Shown here piece after piece: positions 9,507 through 19,538 of a stretch of 64,000 nucleotides of DNA; the stretch's first letter is position 1; each line of letters opens with the position of its first letter. A model generated the notes under the pieces. It searched no databases, was not told where the DNA came from, and saw only the letters and a list, made by a program, of their open reading frames with translations. The DNA is taken from positions 372,001-436,000 of the forward strand of contig JAOALD010000002.1 in assembly GCA_025153755.1 (NCBI GenBank), in the 5' to 3' direction. The translations under genes were made by a program, and so were the position numbers. This DNA is from SAR92 clade bacterium H921. GTDB lineage: Bacteria; Pseudomonadota; Gammaproteobacteria; Pseudomonadales; Porticoccaceae.

Positions 9507-12341
9507 ATGACTGACAATACGACAGATTATAAGGCGACATTAAACCTGCCTAAAACCGATTTTCCCATGCGTGCTAATCTGGCACAGAAAGAGCCGGGTA
9601 TCCTAAAAGAATGGCATGACACAGGTCTGTATCAGCAGATAAGAAGGGCAAGGGCTGGCTGCGAGAAATATATTCTGCACGATGGCCCTCCCTATGCCAA
9701 TGGCGACATTCATCTTGGTCATGCGGTGAATAAGACATTAAAAGATATTGTGGTTAAGTCGCGCACTCTTAGCGGTTTTGATGCCCCCTATATTCCCGGT
9801 TGGGACTGTCACGGCCTACCTATAGAACACAATGTTGAAAAGAAGGTTGGCAAGGCCGGGGTCAAAGTTGAATACTCAACCTTTCGACAAAAGTGCCGCG
9901 ACTATGCAATGAAGCAAGTCGAAGGTCAGCGCAAAGATTTTATTCGTTTAGGCGTACTTGGCGACTGGGATCGACCCTATTTAACCATGAATTTTGGTGT
10001 TGAGGCCGATATCATTCGCGCTCTAGGAAAAATCGCTGAAAATGGCCATCTAGTCAAGGGCTATAAACCAGTTTACTGGAGTGTTGTAGGTGGGTCTGCG
10101 CTGGCGGAAGCCGAAGTGGAGTATCAGGATAAAACCTCATTCTCAATTGATGTTGCCTACCCGGTTATTGACGCCACTCAGCTGGAAAGCGTGGCTTCTG
10201 CCTTTGGCGATCTGCCCGGCGAAGGTCCGGTCAACATACTGATCTGGACTACAACTCCCTGGACTATTCCCAGTAGTCAGGCCATCTCTTTGGGTTCTGA
10301 CCTGGATTACTGCTTGGTGCAATGTGCCACGGCTGAGGCCCCCATCCGTTTAATCTGCTGCCAGGCCCTGCTCGGCGCAGTAATGGAGCGCCTTGAGATT
10401 ACTGACTATCAGGTGCTGGCTAGCTGTAGGGGCCAAGCCTTAGAGGGCCTGGTTGCTGGGCATCCATTCTACCAACGAGATATCCCAGTACTACTGGGTG
10501 ACCATGTTACCACTGAAGCTGGCACGGGCTGTGTCCATACGGCGCCAGATCATGGTATGGAAGATTTTACCGTGGCTAAACAATACGGTATCGGCACTCT
10601 TAACTATGTGATGGACAACGGTCTATTCCGCGATGATGTCGAGCTGTTTGCCGGTGAACATGTTTACAAGGTCGAAGAGCATATTATTGATGTGCTGCGT
10701 GATAGAGGTCGGCTTTTGGCCTGTGGCAAAATCACTCACAGTTATGCCCATTGTTGGCGCACCAAAACACCGTTGATCTATCGGGCTACGCCACAGTGGT
10801 TTATCTCGATGGAAAAAAATGAGCTTTTGGGCAAAGCTAAAACTGCGATTAAAAATGTTTCTTGGCACCCAGAATGGGGTGAGGCGCGCATCCAAGGCAT
10901 GTTAGATGGAAGTCCGGACTGGTGTGTTTCTCGTCAGCGCACCTGGGGGGTCCCCATAGCTTTATTTGTGCATCGCCAGACCGGTGAAATTCATCCGGAC
11001 ACGCCGTTACTAATTGAGAAGGTTGCACTACTGGTTGAAGAGGGCGGAATTGATGCCTGGTATGAGGTCGATGCAGCTGAATTGCTGGGTGAGGAGGCCG
11101 GTGATTATCAAAAGGTCACGGACACCTTAGATGTGTGGTTTGATTCGGGGGTGACCCATGCCTCAGTTGTGGGAGCCCGTGAAGAGATGCAGTACCCAGC
11201 AGACCTCTATCTGGAGGGTTCTGATCAACACCGAGGCTGGTTTCAGTCCTCATTAAAGACCGCTATCGCCGTGAATGGCACGGCACCCTACAAAGCCGTG
11301 CTGACCCATGGATTTACCGTTGATGAGAATGGTCGCAAGATGTCTAAGTCCATCGGTAATGTAATTCCACCACAGAAGGTCATCAATGAATTGGGGGCCG
11401 ACGTGTTGCGCCTGTGGGTTGCCTCGGCGGATTTCAGTGCAGAGATGACAGTCTCAGATGAAATTCTTAAGCGCGCCGGCGAGTCCTACCGCCGAATTCG
11501 TAACACAGCTCGTTATTTTCTTTCCAATATAGATGGCTTTAGTCCTACTCAACACAGGGTTGAGCATGAACATCTGCTGGCTCTGGATCGCTGGGCTATA
11601 GACTGTGCAGCACAGCTACAAGATGAAATTATTGACGACTATAATAATTTCCGATTTCACCAAATATATCAAAAACTGCACAACTTCTGTGTTCGGGATA
11701 TGGGCGGTTTTTATTTGGATATTATAAAAGATAGAATCTACACCTGCGCTGAAGACAGCCTGCCGCGCCGTTCTGCTCAGACCGCATTGCACCAGATTGC
11801 CGAGGCATTTGTGCGTTGGATCGCGCCGATTCTCAGTTTTACAGCTCACGAGATATGGGGCTCTATGCCAGGCGATCGAAGTGATTCAGTGTTTGTTGCG
11901 CACTGGTATCCACTGCAACGCCTGGGTGCTGAGGAGACCATTAGCCAACAGGACTGGGCCTTAATTTTGCAAGCTAAAGAAGCCATTAATAAGGTCATTG
12001 AAGAGCAGCGTAATCAGGGACTGGTCAAAGGATCTCTGGGGGCTGATATAGAGTTATTTGCCGATCAGGATCTGTATAACAGTTTAGCGAAACTAGGCGA
12101 TGAGTTGCGCTTTGTAACCATTACCTCTAAAGCTTTACTGCGACTAGAGGCTGAGGCCGACGAAGCTCAAGACTCTATGTTGGAAGGTCTTAAGATTGCT
12201 GTGAAACGTTCTGATGCTACAAAATGTGTTCGCTGTTGGCACTTTATTGACGATGTGGGTAGCAATCCAGATCATCCAGAAGTCTGCGGACGCTGTATCG
12301 ACAACATTGAGGGTCAGGGTGAGGTTCGCGCCTATGCCTAG
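9507..12341 (+). CDS. ileS: Isoleucine-tRNA ligase
   Basis: 944 residues. Class I aminoacyl-tRNA synthetase: [13 protein letters not shown] (HIGH box about 69-72), KMSKS in [14 protein letters not shown] near 613, the CP1 editing domain with the WTTTPWTIP and [12 protein letters not shown] motifs, and a C-terminal zinc finger (CVRCWHF...CGRC). It charges tRNA-Ile and edits valine. The last 8 bp overlap the lspA start, so the two are translationally linked. The C-terminal zinc site marks the bacterial type rather than the mupirocin-resistant eukaryote-like type. Confidence 0.98.
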   Translation: MTDNTTDYKATLNLPKTDFPMRANLAQKEPGILKEWHDTGLYQQIRRARAGCEKYILHDGPPYANGDIHLGHAVNKTLKDIVVKSRTLSGFDAPYIPGWDCHGLPIEHNVEKKVGKAGVKVEYSTFRQKCRDYAMKQVEGQRKDFIRLGVLGDWDRPYLTMNFGVEADIIRALGKIAENGHLVKGYKPVYWSVVGGSALAEAEVEYQDKTSFSIDVAYPVIDATQLESVASAFGDLPGEGPVNILIWTTTPWTIPSSQAISLGSDLDYCLVQCATAEAPIRLICCQALLGAVMERLEITDYQVLASCRGQALEGLVAGHPFYQRDIPVLLGDHVTTEAGTGCVHTAPDHGMEDFTVAKQYGIGTLNYVMDNGLFRDDVELFAGEHVYKVEEHIIDVLRDRGRLLACGKITHSYAHCWRTKTPLIYRATPQWFISMEKNELLGKAKTAIKNVSWHPEWGEARIQGMLDGSPDWCVSRQRTWGVPIALFVHRQTGEIHPDTPLLIEKVALLVEEGGIDAWYEVDAAELLGEEAGDYQKVTDTLDVWFDSGVTHASVVGAREEMQYPADLYLEGSDQHRGWFQSSLKTAIAVNGTAPYKAVLTHGFTVDENGRKMSKSIGNVIPPQKVINELGADVLRLWVASADFSAEMTVSDEILKRAGESYRRIRNTARYFLSNIDGFSPTQHRVEHEHLLALDRWAIDCAAQLQDEIIDDYNNFRFHQIYQKLHNFCVRDMGGFYLDIIKDRIYTCAEDSLPRRSAQTALHQIAEAFVRWIAPILSFTAHEIWGSMPGDRSDSVFVAHWYPLQRLGAEETISQQDWALILQAKEAINKVIEEQRNQGLVKGSLGADIELFADQDLYNSLAKLGDELRFVTITSKALLRLEAEADEAQDSMLEGLKIAVKRSDATKCVRCWHFIDDVGSNPDHPEVCGRCIDNIEGQGEVRAYA

Positions 12342-12810
12342 AGTTTTATGCTGGTATGGCATAGCGTTAGCTGTATTGATTGCTGACCAGTTAACCAAAG
12401 CCTGGATTGTTGGAGCCTACAGCTACGGTGATTCAACTTTAATAACCAGTTTTTTTAACCTAGTGCGCGTGCATAACTATGGCGCAGCATTCAGTTTTTT
12501 AAGTGACGCCGGTGGTTGGCAGCGTTATGGGCTTAGTGTTTTAGCGGCTATAGTCAGTGTGATAATTGTCGTTTGGATATCTAGGCAACCGGTACAGCGT
12601 TGGTTAGAGAGTCTTGCTCTGGCGCTTATTTTAGGGGGTGCCCTGGGCAACTTATACGACCGCGTGACCCTGGGGTACGTAGTAGATTTTTTAGACTTTC
12701 ATTGGTCCGGTCATCACTTCCCAGCCTTTAATGTCGCTGATAGCGGTATTTCAGTAGGTGCCGTACTATTAATTATCGATGTATTTATCAATAGGGATGA
12801 CGGACGTTAA
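12334..12810 (+). CDS. lspA: Lipoprotein signal peptidase (signal peptidase II)
   Basis: 158 residues, four membrane segments. Family motifs [24 protein letters not shown] and the catalytic aspartates in [14 protein letters not shown] and [11 protein letters not shown] are present. It cleaves prolipoprotein signals ahead of the lipidated cysteine in the inner membrane; the DUF885 lipoprotein in this window is a likely client. The ATG at 12334 overlaps the ileS end by 8 bp; the open frame continues further upstream into ileS but that part has no family similarity. Confidence 0.96.
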   Translation: MPRVLCWYGIALAVLIADQLTKAWIVGAYSYGDSTLITSFFNLVRVHNYGAAFSFLSDAGGWQRYGLSVLAAIVSVIIVVWISRQPVQRWLESLALALILGGALGNLYDRVTLGYVVDFLDFHWSGHHFPAFNVADSGISVGAVLLIIDVFINRDDGR

Positions 12811-13255
12811 AGATATGGCATTATCTATAGACACTGGTACTACAGTAACATTGCATTTTTCATTGGTCCTTGAAAACGGCCATGTCGTCGATTCTAATTT
12901 TGACACTGCGCCTGCTACGTTTACCGTGGGCGATGGCAATCTTCTTGCAGGCTTTGAAAACTCATTGATGGGCTTAGTCGACGGTGATGAACGTGAGTTT
13001 TTGATTCAGCCAGAAAATGCCTTTGGCCAACATAACCCGCAAAATGTACAGGCCGTTGAGCGCAACAATTTTGAAAATGAAGAGCTGGAGTTGGGAACAA
13101 TGTTTTCGTTTCAAAACGGTGACGGAGAACTGCCCGGCGTGGTTGTTGAGGTTCAGGACAACGAAGTGATGGTGGATTTTAACCACCCCTTAGCTGGCCA
13201 GAGTATTTTGTTTAAAGTGAAAATTATTAGTGTTATCCCACAGAGTGTTCATTGA
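12797..13255 (+). CDS. fkpB: FKBP-type peptidyl-prolyl isomerase, SlpA/FkpB type
   Basis: 152 residues. An FKBP core begins at [19 protein letters not shown] and contains an insert-in-flap region ([14 protein letters not shown]...[12 protein letters not shown]), the SlyD/SlpA arrangement. The metal-binding His-rich tail of SlyD is absent, which favours SlpA. It is a cytoplasmic folding helper. ATG codons at 12797 and 12815 are both possible; neither has a strong ribosome site, and the first overlaps the lspA end by 14 bp. Its stop overlaps the ispH start by one base. The lspA-fkpB-ispH order is a standard gammaproteobacterial cluster. Confidence 0.93.
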   Translation: MTDVKDMALSIDTGTTVTLHFSLVLENGHVVDSNFDTAPATFTVGDGNLLAGFENSLMGLVDGDEREFLIQPENAFGQHNPQNVQAVERNNFENEELELGTMFSFQNGDGELPGVVVEVQDNEVMVDFNHPLAGQSILFKVKIISVIPQSVH

Positions 13256-14193
13256 TGGATATCAAGCTGGCTAACCCTCGAGGCTTTTGTGCTGGAGTTG
13301 ATCGCGCCATTGATATAGTCGATCGTGCTATTGAGGTATTTGGTGCACCGATCTATGTCCGCCATGAGGTGGTGCACAATAAATTTGTAGTGGATGATCT
13401 CCGCGCTCGCGGCGCTATTTTCATTGATGAGTTAGATGAAGTCCCCGACGATGTTATTGTAATTTTTAGCGCCCATGGGGTATCTCAGGCGGTGCAAAAT
13501 GAAGCTAAACGTCGACAGTTAAAAGTATTTGATGCAACCTGCCCTTTGGTGACAAAGGTCCATTTAGAAGTGGCCAAATATAGTGGCGATGGAATGGACT
13601 GTGTTTTAATTGGCCACGCCGGTCACCCTGAAGTAGAGGGCACCATGGGTCAGTATCAAAGCGGTGAGCTGGGAGGCGCAATCTACCTGGTTGAGAACGA
13701 ACAGGACGCTGTCTCGTTAGAGGTCAACGATCCTTCAAAGCTTGCCTATGTAACCCAAACCACCTTATCAATGGACGACACCGCACGAGTTATTGATACC
13801 TTGCGACAAAAATTCCCTCTTATTAAGGGTCCGCGTAAAGATGATATCTGCTATGCCACCCAGAACCGCCAAGACGCTGTCAAGCAGTTGGCAATAGAGA
13901 CGGATCTGGTATTAGTTGTCGGCTCAGTAGCTAGTTCTAATTCTAACCGTTTGCGGGAACTTGCAGAGCGCTGTGGGTGTCGCGCCTATTTAATTGATGG
14001 TCCTCAGGATATAGATACCGACTGGTTACTACACGCAGAAGCTATTGGGGTTACGGCCGGCGCCTCTGCACCGGAAGTACTGGTACAGGATGTAATCAAC
14101 CGTCTGGTTGAACTAGGCGCCTCACCGCCCCATGAGCTGAGCGGTGTCGTGGAAAATATTCACTTTTCTCTGCCCCAAGAACTGCGCATCTAG
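13255..14193 (+). CDS. ispH: 4-hydroxy-3-methylbut-2-enyl diphosphate reductase
   Basis: 312 residues. Last enzyme of the MEP pathway, making IPP and DMAPP with a [4Fe-4S] cluster. The three cluster cysteines are in GFCAGVDRA (residue 12), DATCPLV (about 96) and the later [11 protein letters not shown] region; SSNSNRL and the TAGASAPE signature are also present. The ATG at 13255 overlaps the fkpB TGA (TGATG); a TTG one codon earlier is also open. It converges with pgi 15 bp later. Confidence 0.96.
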   Translation: MDIKLANPRGFCAGVDRAIDIVDRAIEVFGAPIYVRHEVVHNKFVVDDLRARGAIFIDELDEVPDDVIVIFSAHGVSQAVQNEAKRRQLKVFDATCPLVTKVHLEVAKYSGDGMDCVLIGHAGHPEVEGTMGQYQSGELGGAIYLVENEQDAVSLEVNDPSKLAYVTQTTLSMDDTARVIDTLRQKFPLIKGPRKDDICYATQNRQDAVKQLAIETDLVLVVGSVASSNSNRLRELAERCGCRAYLIDGPQDIDTDWLLHAEAIGVTAGASAPEVLVQDVINRLVELGASPPHELSGVVENIHFSLPQELRI

Positions 14194-14208
14194 GTTCTTG
14201 AAAGTACC

Positions 14209-15804
14209 TTAACTATTATCCGCAATATATGTAAACAATGCATTAGTTGAGGGGTCAAACTCTCCATTGACTGGGTTCTCACTGAGTAGCTCATTGGCCA
14301 TTTTCTTACCCAGTTCAACACCCCATTGATCGAATGAATTAATATTCCAAATGCTGCCCTGTACGAATACTTTATGTTCGTAAAGCGCGATTAGAGCGCC
14401 AAAATTCTTTGGCGATAGTTCTTTTAACAGTAATGTATTGGATGGCTTATTACCTGGATAGTAACGATGCTGCTGACCCTCTGGTGCCGCCTGACCGGTC
14501 ATTAGTGCGGCAGACTGAGCAAGCATGTTGCCCAATAATACGCGATGGTGTTCGTTATTACTTAACCCGTCATGGGCCGCGGCAATAAAGTCTATAGGTA
14601 CCTGTCTTGTGCCCTGATGCAAGAGTTGGAAAAATGCGTGCTGGCCATTGGTGCCGGTCTGGCCCCAGAGAATTGGGCCTGTGTCGTAATTAACTGCTTC
14701 ACCAGTCAATGTTGTCGCTTTGCCATTGCTCTCCATATCCAGCTGCTGAAGATAAGAGGGTAGCAACAGCAGGCGCTCGCAATAGGGGATTACGGCAATA
14801 GTTTCGGCCTGTAAAAAATTACTGTACCAGATTCCTAGTAGGGCCATAATTACTGGCATATTCTGTGCCAGTGGCGCCTGTTTAAAATGCAGATCCATAT
14901 CTCGAGCGCCGGCGAGCATATCGCTATAGTGTTCAAAACCAATGCTTATCGCGATAGATAAACCAATACTTGACCAAAGGGAATAGCGACCACCAACCCA
15001 TTCAGCAAATTCGAGTATATGCTGGGCCTGTATGCCATAGGCCAGCGCATTGCTCGGATTAGCGGTTAAGCCAATAAAGTGACTGCTGGTCTGAGCATTC
15101 TCAAGCCCAAGAGTCTGTTCAAACCAATGGATAGCCGTTTTGGCGTTTAGTAATGTTTCTGCTGTGGTAAAAGTTTTGCTGGCCACAGCGATCAAGGTAG
15201 TCTCTGGATTGAGACCTCTAAGAGTAGTGAGAATTTCAGCACCATCAACATTGGAGATAAAGTGCAAGCTTATACTGGGATGTGAGTATTCATGGAGCGC
15301 ATTGACCGCCAATTTGGGGCCCAGATCTGAACCGCCGATACCAATGTTAACTACATCGGTGATAGCTTTGCCTGTGCTACCTAGCCATTGACCATTACGT
15401 ATTTTGTCACTAACGGCTCTTACTGCCTGTAACTGTTGTTTAGCTAGATCGATGCGCTGGCTTTCATCCTCTGAGTTGGCATCTGTAGGCTCTGCTCGAA
15501 GAGCACCATGCAGCACTGCACGGTTTTCCGTTGTGTTAATCGGCTCACCCGCAAACATGGCAGTGCGGTGCTCCTGCAATGGCGACTGCTCGGCCAGACA
15601 CAGCAGTGTCTGCCAGATCTCGTCGTTAACTAAATTTTTGGAGTAGTCGAGGAATAACTCGCCTGCTTTGACTGAGTAACTACTGGCACGTGTTAAATCA
15701 GCATCGAATAAGCTAACAATGGATAGATTTTCGGCTAGATTCGCGTGGGATTGTAATTTGGCCCATGCATCTGTCTGGGTTGGCGAGTATGATTTAGGTT
15801 TCAT
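14209..15804 (-). CDS. pgi: Glucose-6-phosphate isomerase
   Basis: 531 residues. Interconverts glucose-6-phosphate and fructose-6-phosphate. Family signatures are VNIGIGGSDLGP near 158, VASKTFTTAETL, the GGRYSLWSSIGL motif near 270, the catalytic Glu in NGQHAFFQLLHQGT, and the C-terminal DQWGVELGK. I chose the ATG at 15804 because MKPKSYSPTQTDAW mirrors the E. coli N-terminus and AGGA lies upstream, although a GTG eight codons earlier is open and lacks a ribosome site. It diverges from edd; the spacer has two HexR-like boxes, so co-regulation with the Entner-Doudoroff operon is likely. Confidence 0.96.
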   Translation of the reverse strand: MKPKSYSPTQTDAWAKLQSHANLAENLSIVSLFDADLTRASSYSVKAGELFLDYSKNLVNDEIWQTLLCLAEQSPLQEHRTAMFAGEPINTTENRAVLHGALRAEPTDANSEDESQRIDLAKQQLQAVRAVSDKIRNGQWLGSTGKAITDVVNIGIGGSDLGPKLAVNALHEYSHPSISLHFISNVDGAEILTTLRGLNPETTLIAVASKTFTTAETLLNAKTAIHWFEQTLGLENAQTSSHFIGLTANPSNALAYGIQAQHILEFAEWVGGRYSLWSSIGLSIAISIGFEHYSDMLAGARDMDLHFKQAPLAQNMPVIMALLGIWYSNFLQAETIAVIPYCERLLLLPSYLQQLDMESNGKATTLTGEAVNYDTGPILWGQTGTNGQHAFFQLLHQGTRQVPIDFIAAAHDGLSNNEHHRVLLGNMLAQSAALMTGQAAPEGQQHRYYPGNKPSNTLLLKELSPKNFGALIALYEHKVFVQGSIWNINSFDQWGVELGKKMANELLSENPVNGEFDPSTNALFTYIADNS

Positions 15805-15903
15805 TTCAGTATCATTTCCTATTGTCACTGTTAGGTCTATGGGAGGTGAGATTGTTGAGGCTAAGCGAGAAAACAGATATTACCCGGTTTTCTCAAATTA
15901 AAC

Positions 15904-15918
15904 TGTAATAAAATTACA
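15904..15918. promoter_or_regulatory. HexR-like box 1 upstream of edd (and pgi)
   Basis: TGTAATAAAATTACA is a perfect 6-3-6 inverted repeat that matches the gammaproteobacterial HexR consensus (TGTAAT/ATTACA half-sites). It sits in the pgi/edd divergent spacer, 81 bp before edd. hexR itself lies 8.5 kb away in the same island. Confidence 0.75.
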
Positions 15919-15956
15919 ATAATAGCGACAATTATGGATTATTTGTGGCTAAATTC

Positions 15957-15971
15957 CGTAATTTTGTTACA
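15957..15971. promoter_or_regulatory. HexR-like box 2 upstream of edd
   Basis: CGTAATTTTGTTACA is an imperfect copy of the same 15-bp palindrome (two changes), 28 bp before the edd start. It overlaps TACAAT (15968-15973), a possible -10 element, which would suit repression when HexR is not bound by its effector KDPG. The centre-to-centre spacing from box 1 is 53 bp, about five helical turns. Confidence 0.6.
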
Positions 15972-15999
15972 ATTGACTAGTATTCAATTCGGAGCCATT

Positions 16000-17823
16000 A
16001 TGGGCCAGATCAATAAGCAAGTCGCCGCGGTCACGCAGCGTATTATAGAGCGCAGCGCCAGTCTGCGTGCGGATTATATGCGCCAAATCGCAGAAGATCA
16101 TAACAATCGCCCAGAGCGAGGTAAGCTCAGCTGTGGCAACCTCGCCCATGGCTTTGCGGCCTGTGGTGAGGGCGATAAAGACAGCCTGCGTATGATGGAA
16201 GCAGGCAATATGGCAATTGTAACTGCCTATAACGATATGCTGTCTGCCCATCAGCCGTATGCGGTCTACCCGGATAAAATTAAGCAAGCCATGCGTGAAA
16301 TAGGTTGCACAGCCCAGGTTGCCGGTGCAGTACCTGCTATGTGTGATGGAGTCACACAGGGGCAGGACGGCATGGAGCTGAGCCTGTTAAGTCGAGATCT
16401 AATAGCCCAGTGTACAGCTGTGTCTCTGTCCCATCAGATGTTTGATGGCGTTTTAGCACTGGGTATCTGTGACAAGATTGTGCCTGGTTTGCTTATGGGT
16501 GTGTTGACTTTTGGTTATCTACCTGCGCTATTTATTCCTGCTGGCCCTATGGAATCTGGTCTGCCGAACAAAGAGAAAATTCGTATTCGTCAGCTTTTTG
16601 CCGAAGGCAAAGTTGGCCGTGATGAGCTGTTACAGGCCGAGTCTGATTCCTACCATAGCGCTGGTACTTGCACCTTCTATGGAACGGCTAACAGTAACCA
16701 GGTTGTCCTCGAAGCATTGGGCTTACAGTTGCCCGGCAGTTCGTTTGTAAATCCTGAAAATCCAATGCGCGACAAACTCACGACTGAGGCTTCTCATCAG
16801 TTAGCTAGAATTACAGCTCTGGGTAATGACTACCGACCTGTAGGCGAGATTGTTGATGCTCGCGCTATTGTGAACGGCACCGTGGCATTACTGGCCTCCG
16901 GAGGCTCTACCAATCACAGTATGCATTTGGTAGCCATTGCTCGGGCGGCAGGTATTATTCTCAATTGGGATGATATCTCTGAGCTGTCCGCTGTGGTACC
17001 TCTGCTCGCTAAGGTTTATCCAAATGGGCAGGCCGATGTAAATCATTTCCATGCGGCCGGAGGCACTAGCTGTATGTTCCGACAGCTGATTAAAGGCGGT
17101 TTTATGCACGGCGATGCAAAAACGGCGTGGGGCAAAAATTTCGCTGACTTTACCCAGGAGTCGTTTTTAGATAACGACAGAATCATGTGGCGGGAGTCAC
17201 CGGAAATACCGCTGGATATGGATGTATTAACCACATTGGATAAGCCATTTTCCCCTGAGGGTGGTCTGCGTCTAATACAGGGTAATCTTGGGCGGGGCGT
17301 TATAAAGGTGTCGGCCGTTGAGTTGGAGCATCAAATTGTTCAGGCCCCTGCCATTGTTATCGATGGTCAGGATCAGCTGCAGCCGCTATTTGAATCTGGC
17401 GCCTTAGATCGAGACTGTATAGTTGTGGCGCGTTTTCAAGGCCCCAAGGCACTGGGAATGCCCGAATTACATAAGCTTACGCCATTCCTAGGTACATTGC
17501 AGGACAAAGGTTTTAAAGTGGCGCTGGTTACAGATGGCCGCATGTCTGGTGCCTCGGGTAAGGTGCCTGCGGCTATCCACCTGGTTCCAGAGGCTGCTGA
17601 TGGTGGATTGTTGGCGAAGATACAAGACGGCGATATTATTCGCGTCAATGCAGTGAGCGGCGAATTAGAATTTATTGGTGATATTGCTGAGCTAGAAGCT
17701 CGAGTGGCGGCACCTCAGCCAGGAACCGGCGAACGCGGCTGTGGTCGTGAATTATTTGTAGTTAATCGGACCAATATTAGCAATGCGGAGCGGGGCGCTT
17801 CATTCCTCTTTGGTGAGGCATAA
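16000..17823 (+). CDS. edd: Phosphogluconate dehydratase
   Basis: 607 residues, IlvD/Edd family. First committed enzyme of the Entner-Doudoroff pathway: 6-phosphogluconate to KDPG, using a [4Fe-4S] cluster. Visible are [27 protein letters not shown], the cluster cysteine region [24 protein letters not shown] and [18 protein letters not shown]. The ATG at 16000 has GGAG five bases upstream; the open frame extends 22 codons further without similarity. It heads edd-glk-eda-zwf-pgl with a 3-base gap to glk. Confidence 0.97.
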   Translation: MGQINKQVAAVTQRIIERSASLRADYMRQIAEDHNNRPERGKLSCGNLAHGFAACGEGDKDSLRMMEAGNMAIVTAYNDMLSAHQPYAVYPDKIKQAMREIGCTAQVAGAVPAMCDGVTQGQDGMELSLLSRDLIAQCTAVSLSHQMFDGVLALGICDKIVPGLLMGVLTFGYLPALFIPAGPMESGLPNKEKIRIRQLFAEGKVGRDELLQAESDSYHSAGTCTFYGTANSNQVVLEALGLQLPGSSFVNPENPMRDKLTTEASHQLARITALGNDYRPVGEIVDARAIVNGTVALLASGGSTNHSMHLVAIARAAGIILNWDDISELSAVVPLLAKVYPNGQADVNHFHAAGGTSCMFRQLIKGGFMHGDAKTAWGKNFADFTQESFLDNDRIMWRESPEIPLDMDVLTTLDKPFSPEGGLRLIQGNLGRGVIKVSAVELEHQIVQAPAIVIDGQDQLQPLFESGALDRDCIVVARFQGPKALGMPELHKLTPFLGTLQDKGFKVALVTDGRMSGASGKVPAAIHLVPEAADGGLLAKIQDGDIIRVNAVSGELEFIGDIAELEARVAAPQPGTGERGCGRELFVVNRTNISNAERGASFLFGEA

Positions 17824-17826
17824 ATA

Positions 17827-18822
17827 ATGAGTGAAAAGCTTGAGCAGTCCAGTAATTATCGCTGGAATCTGGTGGCTGATATTGGTGGCACCAATGCACG
17901 TTTTTCGGCTGTCCTTGAAGGTCAGTTAGAGAGTGAGTATGTCTTCCATCACTCTGTTGAAGAGTATCCGCAGTTTGCTGGATTGATCGGCGGTCTGTTG
18001 CAAGAAATCGCCAAGGCAACTGGTTGGAATTGTCCCCCTGTGAGTGCCTGTTTTGCGGTAGCCTGTCCTGCAGATGCTGAGGTGATTGCATTTACTAACA
18101 GTCATTGGCAGTTCACTAAAAGTTCACTCAAACAGGCATTAGGTTGCGACAATCTATCAGTTATCAATGATTTTGAAGCTGTGGCTTATGGTATCACTGA
18201 ATTAGGTAGTGAAGATCTAGTGCAAGTTGGTGGGCAGGCACCAATAGCAAATAAGGCCATAGGCATTTTAGGTCCGGGAACTGGCCTGGGTGTGGCGGGA
18301 CTCGTACATCATAATGATAGCTACCATGTGCTGGATACTGAGGGTGGCCATGCAGACTATGCGCCTATCGATGAAGTGCAGTCCGCTGTAGTTAACCGCC
18401 TGCGAGAAACCTATGGCCGTGTGTCCCTAGAACGTCTGTTGTCGGGGAACGGTCTGCTTAATATTTATACAGCACTGTGTGGCATTGAGGATACCGAGGT
18501 AATTTTCACAACGCCGGCCGAAGTCGTAGCTGGCGCCTTAGACTCCTCAGATCAGCGGGCATTACAAACGTTAAACATTTTCTGTGAGGGCATGGGCTCG
18601 GCTGCCGGTAATCTAGCGCTTACCTATGGTGCCAAGGGCGGTATCTATATCGCCGGGGGTGTTATTCCTCGCTTTCAAGAATTTTTTATCAACAGCGGTT
18701 TTCGCCATAAGTTCGAGGATAAAGGTCGCTTTGTCAGTTACTTACAGCCAATTCCAGTCTATCTAGTTACTCGCAGTAATCTGGGCCTTCTTGGTGCAGC
18801 AAAGAAACTACAAACAATTTAA
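17827..18822 (+). CDS. glk: Glucokinase
   Basis: 331 residues, E. coli-type glucokinase. ATP-dependent phosphorylation of cytosolic glucose. The phosphate-binding loop LVADIGGTNARFS (about 17-29), catalytic Asp in VINDFEAVAYG near 115, LGPGTGLGVAG near 150 and EGGHADYAP are intact. A short polar N-terminal extension precedes the domain. Placement between edd and eda implies that free glucose is fed into the Entner-Doudoroff route rather than PTS glucose; no PTS gene is seen here. Confidence 0.95.
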   Translation: MSEKLEQSSNYRWNLVADIGGTNARFSAVLEGQLESEYVFHHSVEEYPQFAGLIGGLLQEIAKATGWNCPPVSACFAVACPADAEVIAFTNSHWQFTKSSLKQALGCDNLSVINDFEAVAYGITELGSEDLVQVGGQAPIANKAIGILGPGTGLGVAGLVHHNDSYHVLDTEGGHADYAPIDEVQSAVVNRLRETYGRVSLERLLSGNGLLNIYTALCGIEDTEVIFTTPAEVVAGALDSSDQRALQTLNIFCEGMGSAAGNLALTYGAKGGIYIAGGVIPRFQEFFINSGFRHKFEDKGRFVSYLQPIPVYLVTRSNLGLLGAAKKLQTI

Positions 18823-18833
18823 AGGAGTTATGT

Positions 18834-19451
18834 GTGCGCAATTTATTGGCTGGTAATCCAGTGATTCCGGTAATTACTCTTGATCGAGTAGAAGATGCAG
18901 TGCCCCTGGCGCAGGCACTGGTAGCCGGAGGTTTGAAGGTATTGGAAGTAACCCTCAGAACAGAGGCCGCTGTCGAAGGTATTCAGCAAATTATTAAACA
19001 TGTTCCCCAGGCCATTGTTGGCACGGGCACTGTTTGTAACGAACAGCAGATTAAATTATCGGAAGATATCGGCTGTCAGTTTATGATCTCTCCTGGCGCT
19101 ACAGACAACCTACTGCAGGCTGCACAGGCGTCATCGATACCATTTTTGCCCGGTATTTCATCGGTTAGTGAGCTAATGCGTGGGTTGGAATATGGTCATC
19201 GTGACTTTAAGTTTTTTCCAGCTGAAGCCGCGGGCGGCGCGCCTGTTTTGAAATCCATGTCGGGACCCTTTGGCGATGTAAGGTTCTGTCCTACTGGTGG
19301 CATTGGTGTACACAATGTGATGGCATATCTATCTCTGCCAAATGTATTATGTGTTGGCGGCTCTTGGATCGCGCAACCAAAATTAATCAAAGAAAAAAAA
19401 TGGACAGAAATAGAACAACTGGCTCGTGAAGCCTTTGCATTAGCTGGATAG
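18834..19451 (+). CDS. eda: KDPG/KHG aldolase
   Basis: 205 residues. Cleaves 2-keto-3-deoxy-6-phosphogluconate to pyruvate and glyceraldehyde-3-phosphate. Motifs VIPVITLDRVEDAVPLAQAL, the catalytic Glu in VLEVTLRT, VGTGTV, ISPG, the Schiff-base lysine in FKFFPAEAAGG near 130, and PTGGI are all present. The start is GTG with a full AAGGAG six bases upstream; an ATG four bases earlier is in another frame. Slightly short at the N-terminus compared with the E. coli enzyme (213). Confidence 0.96.
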   Translation: MRNLLAGNPVIPVITLDRVEDAVPLAQALVAGGLKVLEVTLRTEAAVEGIQQIIKHVPQAIVGTGTVCNEQQIKLSEDIGCQFMISPGATDNLLQAAQASSIPFLPGISSVSELMRGLEYGHRDFKFFPAEAAGGAPVLKSMSGPFGDVRFCPTGGIGVHNVMAYLSLPNVLCVGGSWIAQPKLIKEKKWTEIEQLAREAFALAG

Positions 19452-19538
19452 AATCTAAATATAGGTACTCTAATACAGTTTTTATTAGTTCTGGTTGAGC
19501 TTTTAAATAGAGATAAGGTTTAAATACAGGGGTTTAGT

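Noticed and set aside
12214-12333. Extended lspA frame into ileS
   Set aside because: The ileS reading frame here codes for the zinc finger; LspA homology begins only at the ATG at 12334.
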